Shown: positions 38,528 through 45,283 of the stretch, piece after piece
How the letters are laid out: each line of letters opens with the position of its first letter
Numbering within the stretch: position 1 is the first letter of the stretch
Origin: a virus
IMG/VR virus record: IMGVR_UViG_3300037042_002106
Span: 1 to 48,184 of that record
DNA: 48,184 bases
Reading direction: 5' to 3' (one strand)
The notes under the pieces: generated by a model
What the model was told of the DNA's origin: nothing
Seen by the model: only the letters and a program-made list of their open reading frames with translations
Database searches by the model: none
Program-made: the position numbers and the translations under genes

Positions 38528-38710
38528 ATGAAAAAGAAAATCGCAATCGCAATCGTAACGGCTTCACTATTAACAAGCTGTGTCACTCAGTTCAGGGTTC
38601 AGAATGTATCGAACACTCAGACGAGTTCATACAGAAAGGGGGGAACAGAGTATAGGGTAACAAGGACGTACACGTCAGTGGTTACAATCGACACACTTAA
38701 AATCAAATAA
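38528..38710 (+). CDS. Small lipoprotein (60 aa)
   Basis: A 60-aa protein: MKKKIAIAIVTASLLTSCVT, with a Lys-rich start, hydrophobic core and LTSC lipobox (Cys at residue 18), then a Ser/Thr/Tyr-rich mature part (QFRVQNVSNTQTSSYRKGGT). It would be anchored in the inner or outer membrane. Second lipoprotein in the amidoligase neighbourhood. Confidence 0.6.
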   Translation: MKKKIAIAIVTASLLTSCVTQFRVQNVSNTQTSSYRKGGTEYRVTRTYTSVVTIDTLKIK

Positions 38711-38712
38711 CA

Positions 38713-38880
38713 ATGAGAGAAGCAGAATATCTTTTTGAGGTCAGATATGACGGACAGGTGCGGTGCTACATCACAGCCTGCACTAAGTGGCACGCCTTCG
38801 ATAAGGTTTATTGGAAACTTGCCTTCGATATACCAAACATCGACAGAAGCAAAATCAAGGTGGTCAAAAAAAAATTATAA
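38713..38880 (+). CDS. Small basic protein (55 aa)
   Basis: ATG at 38,713, two bases after the lipoprotein stop; 55 aa: MREAEYLFEVRYDGQVRCYI, then TACTKWHAFDKVYWKLAFDI and a basic tail (SKIKVVKKKL). The stop at 38,880 is directly followed by the early promoter P2. Unknown. Confidence 0.5.
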   Translation: MREAEYLFEVRYDGQVRCYITACTKWHAFDKVYWKLAFDIPNIDRSKIKVVKKKL

Positions 38881-38886
38881 AATAAA

Positions 38887-38918
38887 TTTGGTAATGTCGA
38901 AATCTCGTCTTATCTTTG
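38887..38918 (+). promoter_or_regulatory. Early promoter P2
   Basis: TTTGG at 38,887-38,891, 19 nt, then TATCTTTG (38,911-38,918), a perfect TAnnTTTG. A hairpin GTGTC...GACAC (38,947-38,961) in the leader resembles the palindrome. It drives the GAT/GGCT gene starting at 38,982. Confidence 0.6.
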
Positions 38919-38981
38919 TTCAACTTTAGTTTAATCATCGAGTTCTGTGTCCCTGAGACACTGCTCACAAATCAAATCACT

Positions 38982-40127
38982 ATGTGTGTAATTATTATCA
39001 AGCAACAAGGTCAGCACCTGCCAAAAGAGGTAGCAAAAAATTCAGCACGTATCAATCCCCACGGACTTGGTATCATTTGGCTCGACACGTTCGAGGTTAC
39101 TTATCACAAATCTTCTGAGTTCAAAAAGTTGGACACAGACCGACCCTTCATCGCTCACTTCCGCTACGCTACCATCGGGGCAATCGGGAAGCACAACACC
39201 CATCCGTTCAGATGCGGTAAGAATGAGAACGAGTGGCTTATGATGAACGGCACAATCAGGGGGCTCGGAGACCAAAAGAAGAGCGACTCACGTGTATTGG
39301 CTGAGGCACTCGGCGAGGTAGCCCGCCACACTTGGAAAAAAGAATTGGCTAAGTATGAGTGCCGATTCGTTACCATCAACACCCGAAACAAGACCTTTCA
39401 GATATACAACAAACAGCTGTGGACAATCAAGGACGGCGTGTGGTTCAGCAAGGACAACGTCCTCGAGGATAACCTTGTGGCTGTGTACGGCACGCTCAAG
39501 AAGGGCTACTCAAACTATTGGCACTACCTGAGCAGCAGCCTGCACCTTGGCAAGGGCAAGACCCTGAACAAGTATCCGCTCATAGTCAACGGACTACCTT
39601 ACCTGATTGACGAGGTGGACAAGGGGCACAATGTGGAGGTGGACGTGTTCGCTGTGAGCGACTCAAAGTTGCGAGACCTTGACAGACTCGAAGGTCATCC
39701 GAATTGGTATCAACGCAGACAGATACCGATTCGTGTCGGCAACAAGACCCTTAGCTGTTGGATATACTTCAACATCAAGGAGCGAGTGACTGATGATAGT
39801 GTCCTGCACAAAAAGTACACGCAAGACTACAAGCCGTGGAAAAAGTGGTGGGAGTACGAGAAGCCTGAGCCGAAGCAGGTCGCCCCGAAGCCTGAGCCTG
39901 TGCAAGCTGTACAGCGTTCGTTCTACTTCGAGGACTTGATGCTGACTGAGGACGATAAGTACCCACGTGAGAGCACCTTCGACACGAACGAGTTCGACAT
40001 TGAAAATGAGAAACCGATATGTATCGACTGCTTCCACGACTTGGAGCACGATGCGTTTGCAAATTATCACTGCTGTGGTTGTGGTGGTTGGTTCACTGAG
40101 GCTGAGGTTTTACGATTCAAACCTTAG
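38982..40127 (+). CDS. Class-II glutamine amidotransferase / GGCT / zinc-ribbon fusion
   Basis: I place the start at 38,982 (MCVIIIKQQGQHLPKEVAKN), 381 aa; removal of Met makes Cys2 the N-terminal nucleophile of an Ntn-type class-II glutamine amidotransferase. Supporting motifs are PHGLG (26-30), AHFRYATIG (58-66), HTHPF-like HNTHPF (71-76) and MNG (88-90). From about residue 165 a gamma-glutamylcyclotransferase (AIG2-like) domain follows: AVYGTLKKG (167-175) and LDRLEGHPNWYQR (near 233-245), whose Glu is the likely catalytic acid. The end has a zinc ribbon (CIDC at 347-350, CCGC at 364-367). GAT would provide ammonia or transfer glutamyl groups; GGCT would release 5-oxoproline from gamma-glutamyl bonds. 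Together with the amidoligase this makes a peptide-modification set. Confidence 0.75.
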   Translation: MCVIIIKQQGQHLPKEVAKNSARINPHGLGIIWLDTFEVTYHKSSEFKKLDTDRPFIAHFRYATIGAIGKHNTHPFRCGKNENEWLMMNGTIRGLGDQKKSDSRVLAEALGEVARHTWKKELAKYECRFVTINTRNKTFQIYNKQLWTIKDGVWFSKDNVLEDNLVAVYGTLKKGYSNYWHYLSSSLHLGKGKTLNKYPLIVNGLPYLIDEVDKGHNVEVDVFAVSDSKLRDLDRLEGHPNWYQRRQIPIRVGNKTLSCWIYFNIKERVTDDSVLHKKYTQDYKPWKKWWEYEKPEPKQVAPKPEPVQAVQRSFYFEDLMLTEDDKYPRESTFDTNEFDIENEKPICIDCFHDLEHDAFANYHCCGCGGWFTEAEVLRFKP

Positions 40128-40139
40128 TCTTTACGAGGG

Positions 40140-40155
40140 GTGTCTTCAAAGACAC
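40140..40155 (+). repeat. 16-bp palindrome (exact), just upstream of the hammerhead
   Basis: GTGTCTTCAAAGACAC, exact, 5 bp before the first paired base of the ribozyme and 12 nt after the fusion gene's stop codon. Confidence 0.9.
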
Positions 40156-40159
40156 TCCG

Positions 40160-40208
40160 CCGTATCAGGATGAGTGTCCTGACTGATGAGTCCTAAAGGA
40201 CGAAACGG
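40160..40208 (+). ncRNA. Hammerhead ribozyme, type III
   Basis: The core is complete. Stem III is CCGU/ACGG (40,160-40,163 with 40,205-40,208). Cleavage would follow the A of GUA at 40,164. Stem I is UCAGGA/UCCUGA (40,165-40,170 with 40,177-40,182) with a UGAGUG loop. CUGAUGA is at 40,183-40,189. Stem II is GUCC/GGAC (40,190-40,193 with 40,198-40,201) with a UAAA loop, and GAAA is at 40,202-40,205. All stems pair perfectly and the two conserved strands are exact. It lies in the gap between the GAT/GGCT gene and the 178-aa gene and would cut the early mRNA there. Confidence 0.85.
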
Positions 40209-40236
40209 AAACTTTAATCAAATCAAATCAAATACA

Positions 40237-40773
40237 ATGAGACAAATCACACAGAGAATTGTGTCAGCGTTCGAGGGACGCAGGGCACTAAAAATTGACA
40301 ACAGCGAGACAGACGGAACAAGCCTGTGGCTATTCGGCAACAAGATAGCTGAGTGGCGTAACGATGGGCTATGGATAACCAACGCAGGATGGAAGAGCAA
40401 CACCACAAAGGAGAGGCTGAACGGGTTGACGGGAGTTCGAGTTCAGAGCCTCAGGAGACAATGGTATCTGAACGATATGGCTTGGGATGGCGAGTGGATA
40501 AACGTGCACACAATGACATCACGTGAGGAGGCTGAGGCGTTCGACCTGTTCGACACCACGAGCGAGTGGATGGATGCAGGGTACAGCAAGCCTGTCTATT
40601 CAGTCTTCCACACCACGTATGAGTTGGAGTTGGATGCGGTTGAGTTCAAGCTACAGAGTTCAGGTATACCTTCCCGCAGGATGGAGTCCGACACAGCAGG
40701 AACGTACAGACCAAACTACTTCGTGGTTGTTAAGCCCGAAGACTTTCACAATTCATTAATCATCATTAAATAA
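40237..40773 (+). CDS. Unknown protein (178 aa)
   Basis: I place the start at 40,237 (MRQITQRIVSAFEGRRALKI), 178 aa; an earlier in-frame ATG would lie within the ribozyme. The first half has GNKIAEWRNDGLWITNAGWK then TTKERLNGLTGVRV, a pattern known from uncharacterised phage proteins. AATCAAATCAAATACA is the leader. Function unknown. Confidence 0.55.
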   Translation: MRQITQRIVSAFEGRRALKIDNSETDGTSLWLFGNKIAEWRNDGLWITNAGWKSNTTKERLNGLTGVRVQSLRRQWYLNDMAWDGEWINVHTMTSREEAEAFDLFDTTSEWMDAGYSKPVYSVFHTTYELELDAVEFKLQSSGIPSRRMESDTAGTYRPNYFVVVKPEDFHNSLIIIK

Positions 40774-40779
40774 ATCACA

Positions 40780-41061
40780 ATGAACACGACCACACGCTAC
40801 TTCAATTCAGGCGTTAAGCCTTGGAACACTGACGCAGAGATGCAAATCAGGAGAGGGAACAAATTCATAAACGGAGAGGTTCACATACCTTTCATAGTAT
40901 CAGGCGACATACCTGAGACTGCACGACTTGTGTGCCTTATGAATAATCCCTTTGAGCACTACTCAGAAAAGTATTTTATCATAGCCCCTGTCGTTGGCGG
41001 TAATATGGCGAGCGACTATGCGGTATTTCATAAACCAAATTTAGAACCATATAAATCGTAA
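40780..41061 (+). CDS. Unknown protein (93 aa)
   Basis: A 93-aa protein with VKPWNTDAEMQIRRGNKFIN and a following NPFEHYSEKYFIIAPVVGGN. Six nt after the previous stop. No domain is recognised. Confidence 0.45.
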   Translation: MNTTTRYFNSGVKPWNTDAEMQIRRGNKFINGEVHIPFIVSGDIPETARLVCLMNNPFEHYSEKYFIIAPVVGGNMASDYAVFHKPNLEPYKS

Positions 41062-41064
41062 ACA

Positions 41065-41289
41065 ATGAACATCTACAGAATCAACACCACAGCGTTCGAG
41101 GAAGAGGACTTCTTCCTTATGACCACACTCACAGAGAAACAAATTGTAAAAGTTATCAAGCCCATCGTAATGGCTGAGCGAAGCGGAGGCGAGGACTACG
41201 ACAACGACACCCTTGTCACAGCACTCGAGCGAGCCTATCCTGATGCAGAGGTAAATATGTATAACGAATTTGACACCATCACAATATGA
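41065..41289 (+). CDS. Small acidic protein (74 aa)
   Basis: A 74-aa acidic protein, EEDFFLMTTLTEKQIVKVIK, with a C-terminal EFDTITI. The stop overlaps the next ATG (ATGA). Unknown. Confidence 0.45.
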   Translation: MNIYRINTTAFEEEDFFLMTTLTEKQIVKVIKPIVMAERSGGEDYDNDTLVTALERAYPDAEVNMYNEFDTITI

Positions 41290-41522
41290 GAATGTACAAA
41301 CTACTTGAGAGTGACGGAATGGGATATTTCAACACTCACACGGAATGGCTCACGAAAGAAGAAGCCGAGCAAATGCGTGACGAACACGCTAAAGACTTCC
41401 CTGACTCAGATTGGATAATCGAACCTCATCACGAGGACGATGCCGATAACAGGGGAGTATTCAGAGATATACCTGCCGATGCCTGCGATGGATGGGAGGA
41501 CTTTTTCCCTGACAGGAATTAA
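41286..41522 (+). CDS. Acidic aromatic-rich protein (78 aa)
   Basis: A 78-aa acidic protein, YKLLESDGMGYFNTHTEWLT, with many Asp and Glu and a C-terminal DGWEDFFPDRN. Such very acidic small early phage proteins sometimes mimic DNA, but nothing specific supports that here. Overlaps the upstream gene by 4 nt. Confidence 0.45.
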   Translation: MRMYKLLESDGMGYFNTHTEWLTKEEAEQMRDEHAKDFPDSDWIIEPHHEDDADNRGVFRDIPADACDGWEDFFPDRN

Positions 41523-41533
41523 AACTACAGCGT

Positions 41534-41683
41534 ATGAAAAAGAAACTTAAAACCGTGTCTTTGAAGACACTCGAGATGCTTCACTTTTTATTCGTCTGTA
41601 TACCTGTCTTCCTGTTAGTATGGACAGCAGTTCAAACTTTTTTCTTAATCAAATCTATAATCAAATGGACAACAAAAAAATAG
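41534..41683 (+). CDS. Small membrane protein (49 aa) with the palindrome in its code
   Basis: ATG at 41,534, 49 aa: MKKKLKTVSLKTLEMLHFLF, then VCIPVFLLVWTAVQTFFLIK and a basic end. One transmembrane helix. Its codons for VSLKTL carry the palindrome. The next gene starts 19 nt before its stop, so the two frames overlap. Low-to-moderate certainty. Confidence 0.45.
   Translation: MKKKLKTVSLKTLEMLHFLFVCIPVFLLVWTAVQTFFLIKSIIKWTTKK
41555..41570 (+). repeat. 16-bp palindrome (exact, reverse orientation)
   Basis: GTGTCTTTGAAGACAC on the plus strand, the reverse complement of the usual transcript-strand form, within the 49-aa gene. The only exact copy with that orientation. Confidence 0.85.
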
Positions 41684-41895
41684 AACAAGCGAAAGCCCTG
41701 CTCGAGGAAGCAGGGTACTTTACACGGAACCTTTGGCACGTTGATGACGTGAAAGGTAAATTCAAATGCACGGACGAGCAGGCTCAGGAGGTGCTTGACG
41801 ATGCCCTGACCAATGACGCTACAATGGAGCAGATATGGTTGGCTATTGGAATTGTTGGAGAATCAAAATCATTAACCGAAATAAATCAAGACTAA
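41665..41895 (+). CDS. Small acidic protein (76 aa)
   Basis: I place the start at 41,665 (MDNKKIEQAKALLEEAGYFT), 76 aa, after a run of AATCAAAT leader bases. The helix-rich, acidic product (TDEQAQEVLDDALTNDATME) is common in phages and plasmids as a hypothetical protein. Overlaps the preceding small membrane gene. Confidence 0.5.
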   Translation: MDNKKIEQAKALLEEAGYFTRNLWHVDDVKGKFKCTDEQAQEVLDDALTNDATMEQIWLAIGIVGESKSLTEINQD

Positions 41896-41896
41896 A

Positions 41897-42490
41897 ATGA
41901 CAAACGAAATCAAATGCCCGAAATGTAATCAAGTGACGAATCAAATGATTGACCACTTGCCCTTAGAGTTTAAGACAATGCCGTTCGATGACGAGTTGTA
42001 TGCGACCTTTCAATGCCTACAAATGGGTTGCCACGAGGTATTCAAGAAGGTGCTCAAGGTATCAGTGCCCGAGCAGAAGCAGACCGAAGATAAAGGACTG
42101 ATGATAGTTGTAGAAAGAGAAGTGCCACGCCAAGTTATCGAAGACGTTTTTGTTACAGCCCTCGAAGGTGGTAGCAACTATTGGTACTTTTTGCCGGACG
42201 AAGCTATTGACCTCATACGTAAGGCTGTGCCTAAAAGTGTTGACCCTTACCTGAGCACAGCAATATCCAAGGCAATACTCGACCACGGAGTCGAAGTGCC
42301 TATTCACGATGCTGAGGAAGAAGACAGCGAGGTTGGAGTAATCAGTCTAAAGACAATTCAAGAACGCCTACAGAAACTTGCAACAGAATGTCAATGGGCG
42401 TTCGACAACGAGATGGAAGGTAATGGAGATGCTTCAAGCAGTGACGTGTGGATGCAGTATATGGCAATGGGAGAAGTTGTCTTTGGATAA
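41897..42490 (+). CDS. Zinc-ribbon N-terminus, unknown (197 aa)
   Basis: A 197-aa protein with a CPKCNQ...CLQMGC zinc-ribbon-like start (residues 7-50), then a helical domain around VTALEGGSNYWYFLPDEAID and an acidic C-terminus. The EGGSNYWY...DEAID pattern is seen in uncharacterised phage proteins. Unknown. Confidence 0.5.
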   Translation: MTNEIKCPKCNQVTNQMIDHLPLEFKTMPFDDELYATFQCLQMGCHEVFKKVLKVSVPEQKQTEDKGLMIVVEREVPRQVIEDVFVTALEGGSNYWYFLPDEAIDLIRKAVPKSVDPYLSTAISKAILDHGVEVPIHDAEEEDSEVGVISLKTIQERLQKLATECQWAFDNEMEGNGDASSSDVWMQYMAMGEVVFG

Positions 42491-42533
42491 ATGCGTAAAT
42501 TCGTTCACTTATTGTTTAACAAAATTCTATATT

Positions 42534-42875
42534 ATGAATAACTCATTAATTAAATCAAGAGAAGGCTTTGTTTGGTTGGAGGTAACCGACAAGGCGAGAA
42601 AAATTTATGAATCACAGGCGTTTGAATTGTTTCACGTTTGGCGTTATGATGGCAAGACTTTCAGGATGCCAATTGAAAATGAGGAAGACCTTGAGTATGC
42701 TTTAAGCACACCGTTCCCCGCAACTGAACACCACTCAGTGTGTATCGAAATCGGAGATGATGGCGTAGACAAGCGACTTGACTTTGTCACATTGGAAAGT
42801 TGGGAGAACGCAGATAAGATACAGCACAATGGCTTTATCTATGTGCGGTACGCAGACCTATCTTTCTGTAAATAA
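42534..42875 (+). CDS. Unknown protein (113 aa)
   Basis: I place the start at 42,534 (MNNSLIKSREGFVWLEVTDK), 113 aa. The beta/alpha pattern YESQAFELFHVWRYDGKTFR is unrecognised. An upstream in-frame ATG at 42,378 would overlap the preceding gene by 113 nt, so it is rejected. Confidence 0.5.
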   Translation: MNNSLIKSREGFVWLEVTDKARKIYESQAFELFHVWRYDGKTFRMPIENEEDLEYALSTPFPATEHHSVCIEIGDDGVDKRLDFVTLESWENADKIQHNGFIYVRYADLSFCK

Positions 42876-42876
42876 A

Positions 42877-42908
42877 TTTGGAATTGTAAAAGTATTGTAC
42901 TAAATTTG
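42877..42908 (+). promoter_or_regulatory. Early promoter P3
   Basis: TTTGG at 42,877-42,881, 19 nt, then TAAATTTG (42,901-42,908). The region has the same structure as P2. Confidence 0.6.
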
Positions 42909-42931
42909 CACAAAATCTAATCAAATCAACA

Positions 42932-43159
42932 ATGAAAAAGTTCATTAACAATGTGGTACTCATAGTCTTATGGCTTGCGTACCTGTTCGTGGGTTATCAC
43001 AGCGTAATCACTATGTTTATCCTGCTGATGCAATCCAACGGACTTATGCACGTAATCGGAGCAATCGTCACAGATATTATTTGGGGGTTCTTACTTTTTA
43101 TCGGTGGCGTTTTACTTTATTCAATAACAATCAAAAACAAAAAAGATGGGACTTATTAA
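42932..43159 (+). CDS. Small membrane protein (75 aa)
   Basis: A 75-aa protein with two hydrophobic helices (VVLIVLWLAYLFVGYHSVIT and MHVIGAIVTDIIWGFLLFIG). It starts an operon after P3 and overlaps the next gene by 14 nt. Function unknown. Confidence 0.5.
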   Translation: MKKFINNVVLIVLWLAYLFVGYHSVITMFILLMQSNGLMHVIGAIVTDIIWGFLLFIGGVLLYSITIKNKKDGTY

Positions 43160-43484
43160 GCAGCACCTACGCAAGGAAAGTGCAAAAGAAAAACAAGACA
43201 TTCACCTTATCAATAAGCTAACACGAGTGTTAGAAAGGGGCTCAATCACATTTGATGAGTGGAAAGAATCCGGCAGGTTCACAAACAGAGAATCGTTCGA
43301 GCAGAGCAATCCATCTGAGAATTTACACATCGACTGCACAGACGTTGTCGTGTACTACGGAGGGCTTTACATTCAGGTATTGAAGAGCGGAGAGTTCTAC
43401 TTAATGCCTGAGCAGACAAGCACATCACTCGATGCCGTTGAGAAAATGCTATGGAAGAAAAATGCGGAAAGTCTTTGGGGATAA
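43146..43484 (+). CDS. Unknown protein (112 aa)
   Basis: A 112-aa protein; a Lys/Glu-rich helical N-terminus (KQHLRKESAKEKQDIHLINK) and a beta-rich C-terminal half (DCTDVVVYYGGLYIQVLKSG). Coupled by overlap to the membrane protein. Unknown. Confidence 0.5.
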   Translation: MGLIKQHLRKESAKEKQDIHLINKLTRVLERGSITFDEWKESGRFTNRESFEQSNPSENLHIDCTDVVVYYGGLYIQVLKSGEFYLMPEQTSTSLDAVEKMLWKKNAESLWG

Positions 43485-43507
43485 AAAATCAAAATAATTA
43501 TTAACAA

Positions 43508-43542
43508 TTTGGACAGCGTTTAAACATATTAACGTATATTTG
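43508..43542 (+). promoter_or_regulatory. Early promoter P4
   Basis: TTTGG at 43,508-43,512 then TATATTTG (43,535-43,542), a perfect TAnnTTTG with 22-nt spacing. It precedes the replication genes, so it is probably the main promoter of that operon. Confidence 0.55.
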
Positions 43543-43564
43543 TCCTCCACTTAAATTTAATTCA

Positions 43565-43867
43565 ATGAAACAGGACGTTTTTAATCAGTATGTCGACAGA
43601 GTTGTTGACCTGTTTAACATCAGCAAAGAAGAGTTATTTTCAAAATCTAAACGCAGAGAGTTGGTTGACGCTCGTCACCTGCTGTACTACTTGTGTTCTA
43701 AGAGACCGATGCGTATCAACTACATTCAGAAGTATATGACAGACAATGGCTACAAAATTCAACACTCGTCAGTCATACACGGAATATCGGTAATCGAGGA
43801 ACGTATCAAGACCGACAACGACTATGTTGCAATTGTCAAGGAAGTTGAGAAGGCAGTATTCATTTAA
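43565..43867 (+). CDS. DnaA domain IV-like DNA-binding protein
   Basis: A 100-aa protein whose central part resembles the C-terminal DNA-binding domain of DnaA: DARHLLYYLCSKRPMRINYI, a turn, then HSSVIHGISVIEERI, corresponding to the domain IV signature D-H-T/S-T/S-V-x-H that reads DnaA boxes. The ATPase domains are absent. Located directly before the annealing protein and exonuclease, it likely binds an origin or regulates replication, perhaps at the ATCGACAT elements. A regulatory wHTH is the alternative. Confidence 0.65.
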   Translation: MKQDVFNQYVDRVVDLFNISKEELFSKSKRRELVDARHLLYYLCSKRPMRINYIQKYMTDNGYKIQHSSVIHGISVIEERIKTDNDYVAIVKEVEKAVFI

Positions 43868-43894
43868 TCAGTAATCATAATCAAATCAAATCAA

Positions 43895-44551
43895 ATGGAA
43901 AAGAAAACAGTTTTCGAGAGGCTATCCGCCATCAACGTGAACGACCACGTTGAAAAGAAAAAAGACCTGACCTACTTGTCGTGGGCTTGGGCTTGGAGCG
44001 AGACGAAGAAGGCTTGCCCTGATGCTACTTACAGAATCGGAGTTACCGAGTATGACGAAGCCCTTGGCTTTATGTGTCACACTACCGTGACCATCGAGGA
44101 CGAGACATTGGAAATGTGGTTGCCTGTTATGGACGGAGCAAACAAGTCAATGAAGAAGCAGGCGTACACTTATTCTACCCGCTTCGGAGACAAGACCGTT
44201 GAGGCTGCGACTACGTTCGACATCAACAAGACCATTATGCGTTGCTTGGTTAAGAACCTTGCTATGTTTGGATTGGGTATCTACATCTATGCCGGAGAAG
44301 ACTTACCGGAGACAGAGACCATCACATCGAAAGCACCTGTTAAGCCTGAGCCTGCAAAGGATGACTCAGATAAAATCTCCTTGAAGAAAGGAACAGAGAA
44401 TTGGGATAAGGTTGTTAAGTATGTTCAGGACAACAAAGCCTTAGGCTTGCAAAAACTTGGGCAACAACTTAACCGCAAGTACACCATCTCACCTGCGTTG
44501 AAAAAAGAATTAGCATCATTAATCAATACATCAGAAAATGGCAATCAATAA
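43895..44551 (+). CDS. Single-strand annealing protein (DUF1071/Sak3 family)
   Basis: A 218-aa protein with the DUF1071 signature: residues 1-35 (VEKKKDLTYLSWAWAWSETK), a beta core with TVTIEDETLEMWLPVMDGAN, and a helix around TFDINKTIMRCLVKNLAMFG. DUF1071 (Sak3) proteins are phage annealing proteins of the Rad52 superfamily. The C-terminal 60 residues form a lysine-rich helical tail. It lies directly before the PD-(D/E)XK nuclease (overlap 14 nt), the usual recombination pair of a phage Red-like system. Confidence 0.8.
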   Translation: MEKKTVFERLSAINVNDHVEKKKDLTYLSWAWAWSETKKACPDATYRIGVTEYDEALGFMCHTTVTIEDETLEMWLPVMDGANKSMKKQAYTYSTRFGDKTVEAATTFDINKTIMRCLVKNLAMFGLGIYIYAGEDLPETETITSKAPVKPEPAKDDSDKISLKKGTENWDKVVKYVQDNKALGLQKLGQQLNRKYTISPALKKELASLINTSENGNQ

Positions 44552-45281
44552 AGACATCATCGAGTTGTTGCGTGACGACAACGAATATTACAGCGGAGTT
44601 GGTAAAAAATACCTATCCAATTCAGACATCAGCGTGTTGCTGAACAATCCTAAGGAGTTCGGGAAGCCTCGTGAAGACAATAAGAATTTCGCAGAAGGCA
44701 GGTACTTCCATCAAATGTTGCTCGAGCCTGAGAAGGCTAAGTTCGTCCCTACTGTGGACGTTAGCACACGTACCACAAAGGAGTATAAGGCGTACTGCGA
44801 GACTCACAATCTTCCATTCGCCCTGCTTAAGAAAGAGGTTGAAGAGATTGACGGGCTCGTGAAGATTATGAAGGGGAATATCCAATTCTATGACGACATC
44901 TATGCTGACGGAAATTCTTTTGAAGTTCCTGCGGTTGGCGAGTTGTTTGGTATGAATTGGAAAGGGAAGGCTGATATTGTTGGAAAGGAGTTTATCATCG
45001 ACCTTAAAACAACGAGCGACATTCATAAGTTCAAGTGGTCAGCGAAGTCTTACAACTACGACTCTCAGTGCTTCATATACCAACAACTATTTGGTATACC
45101 TTTAGTATTCTATGTTGTAGACAAAGGAACAGGTCAACTTGGAATCTTCCGCCCGACAGAAGAGTTTGTTAAAGGAGGGGAGGCTAAGGTTATCAAGGCT
45201 ATTGAAATCTACAAAAGTTACTTTGGTGAGAACCCAACTGACGACATTGACAATTACTACATTGACGAGACACTCGGATAA
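44538..45281 (+). CDS. PD-(D/E)XK exonuclease (DUF3799-like)
   Basis: A 247-aa protein with the RecB-like nuclease fold. The N-terminal VGKKYLSNSDISVLLNNPKE is followed by FAEGRYFHQMLLEPEKAK, then the catalytic KADIVGKEFIIDLKTTSD (Asp...D-L-K) and the Gln motif SQCFIYQQLF. It would resect double-stranded DNA and supply the single strands for annealing. Its 14-nt overlap with the annealing gene couples their translation. Confidence 0.8.
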   Translation: MAINKDIIELLRDDNEYYSGVGKKYLSNSDISVLLNNPKEFGKPREDNKNFAEGRYFHQMLLEPEKAKFVPTVDVSTRTTKEYKAYCETHNLPFALLKKEVEEIDGLVKIMKGNIQFYDDIYADGNSFEVPAVGELFGMNWKGKADIVGKEFIIDLKTTSDIHKFKWSAKSYNYDSQCFIYQQLFGIPLVFYVVDKGTGQLGIFRPTEEFVKGGEAKVIKAIEIYKSYFGENPTDDIDNYYIDETLG

Positions 45282-45283
45282 GA

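Noticed and set aside
38941-38965. Another exact copy of the palindrome in the GAT/GGCT leader
   Set aside because: Only the GTGTC/GACAC ends match; the middle differs, so it is noted as a similar hairpin and not counted.
39790-39815. Second hammerhead (CTGATGA in the GAT/GGCT gene)
   Set aside because: No stem II or GAAA follows; it is coding sequence.
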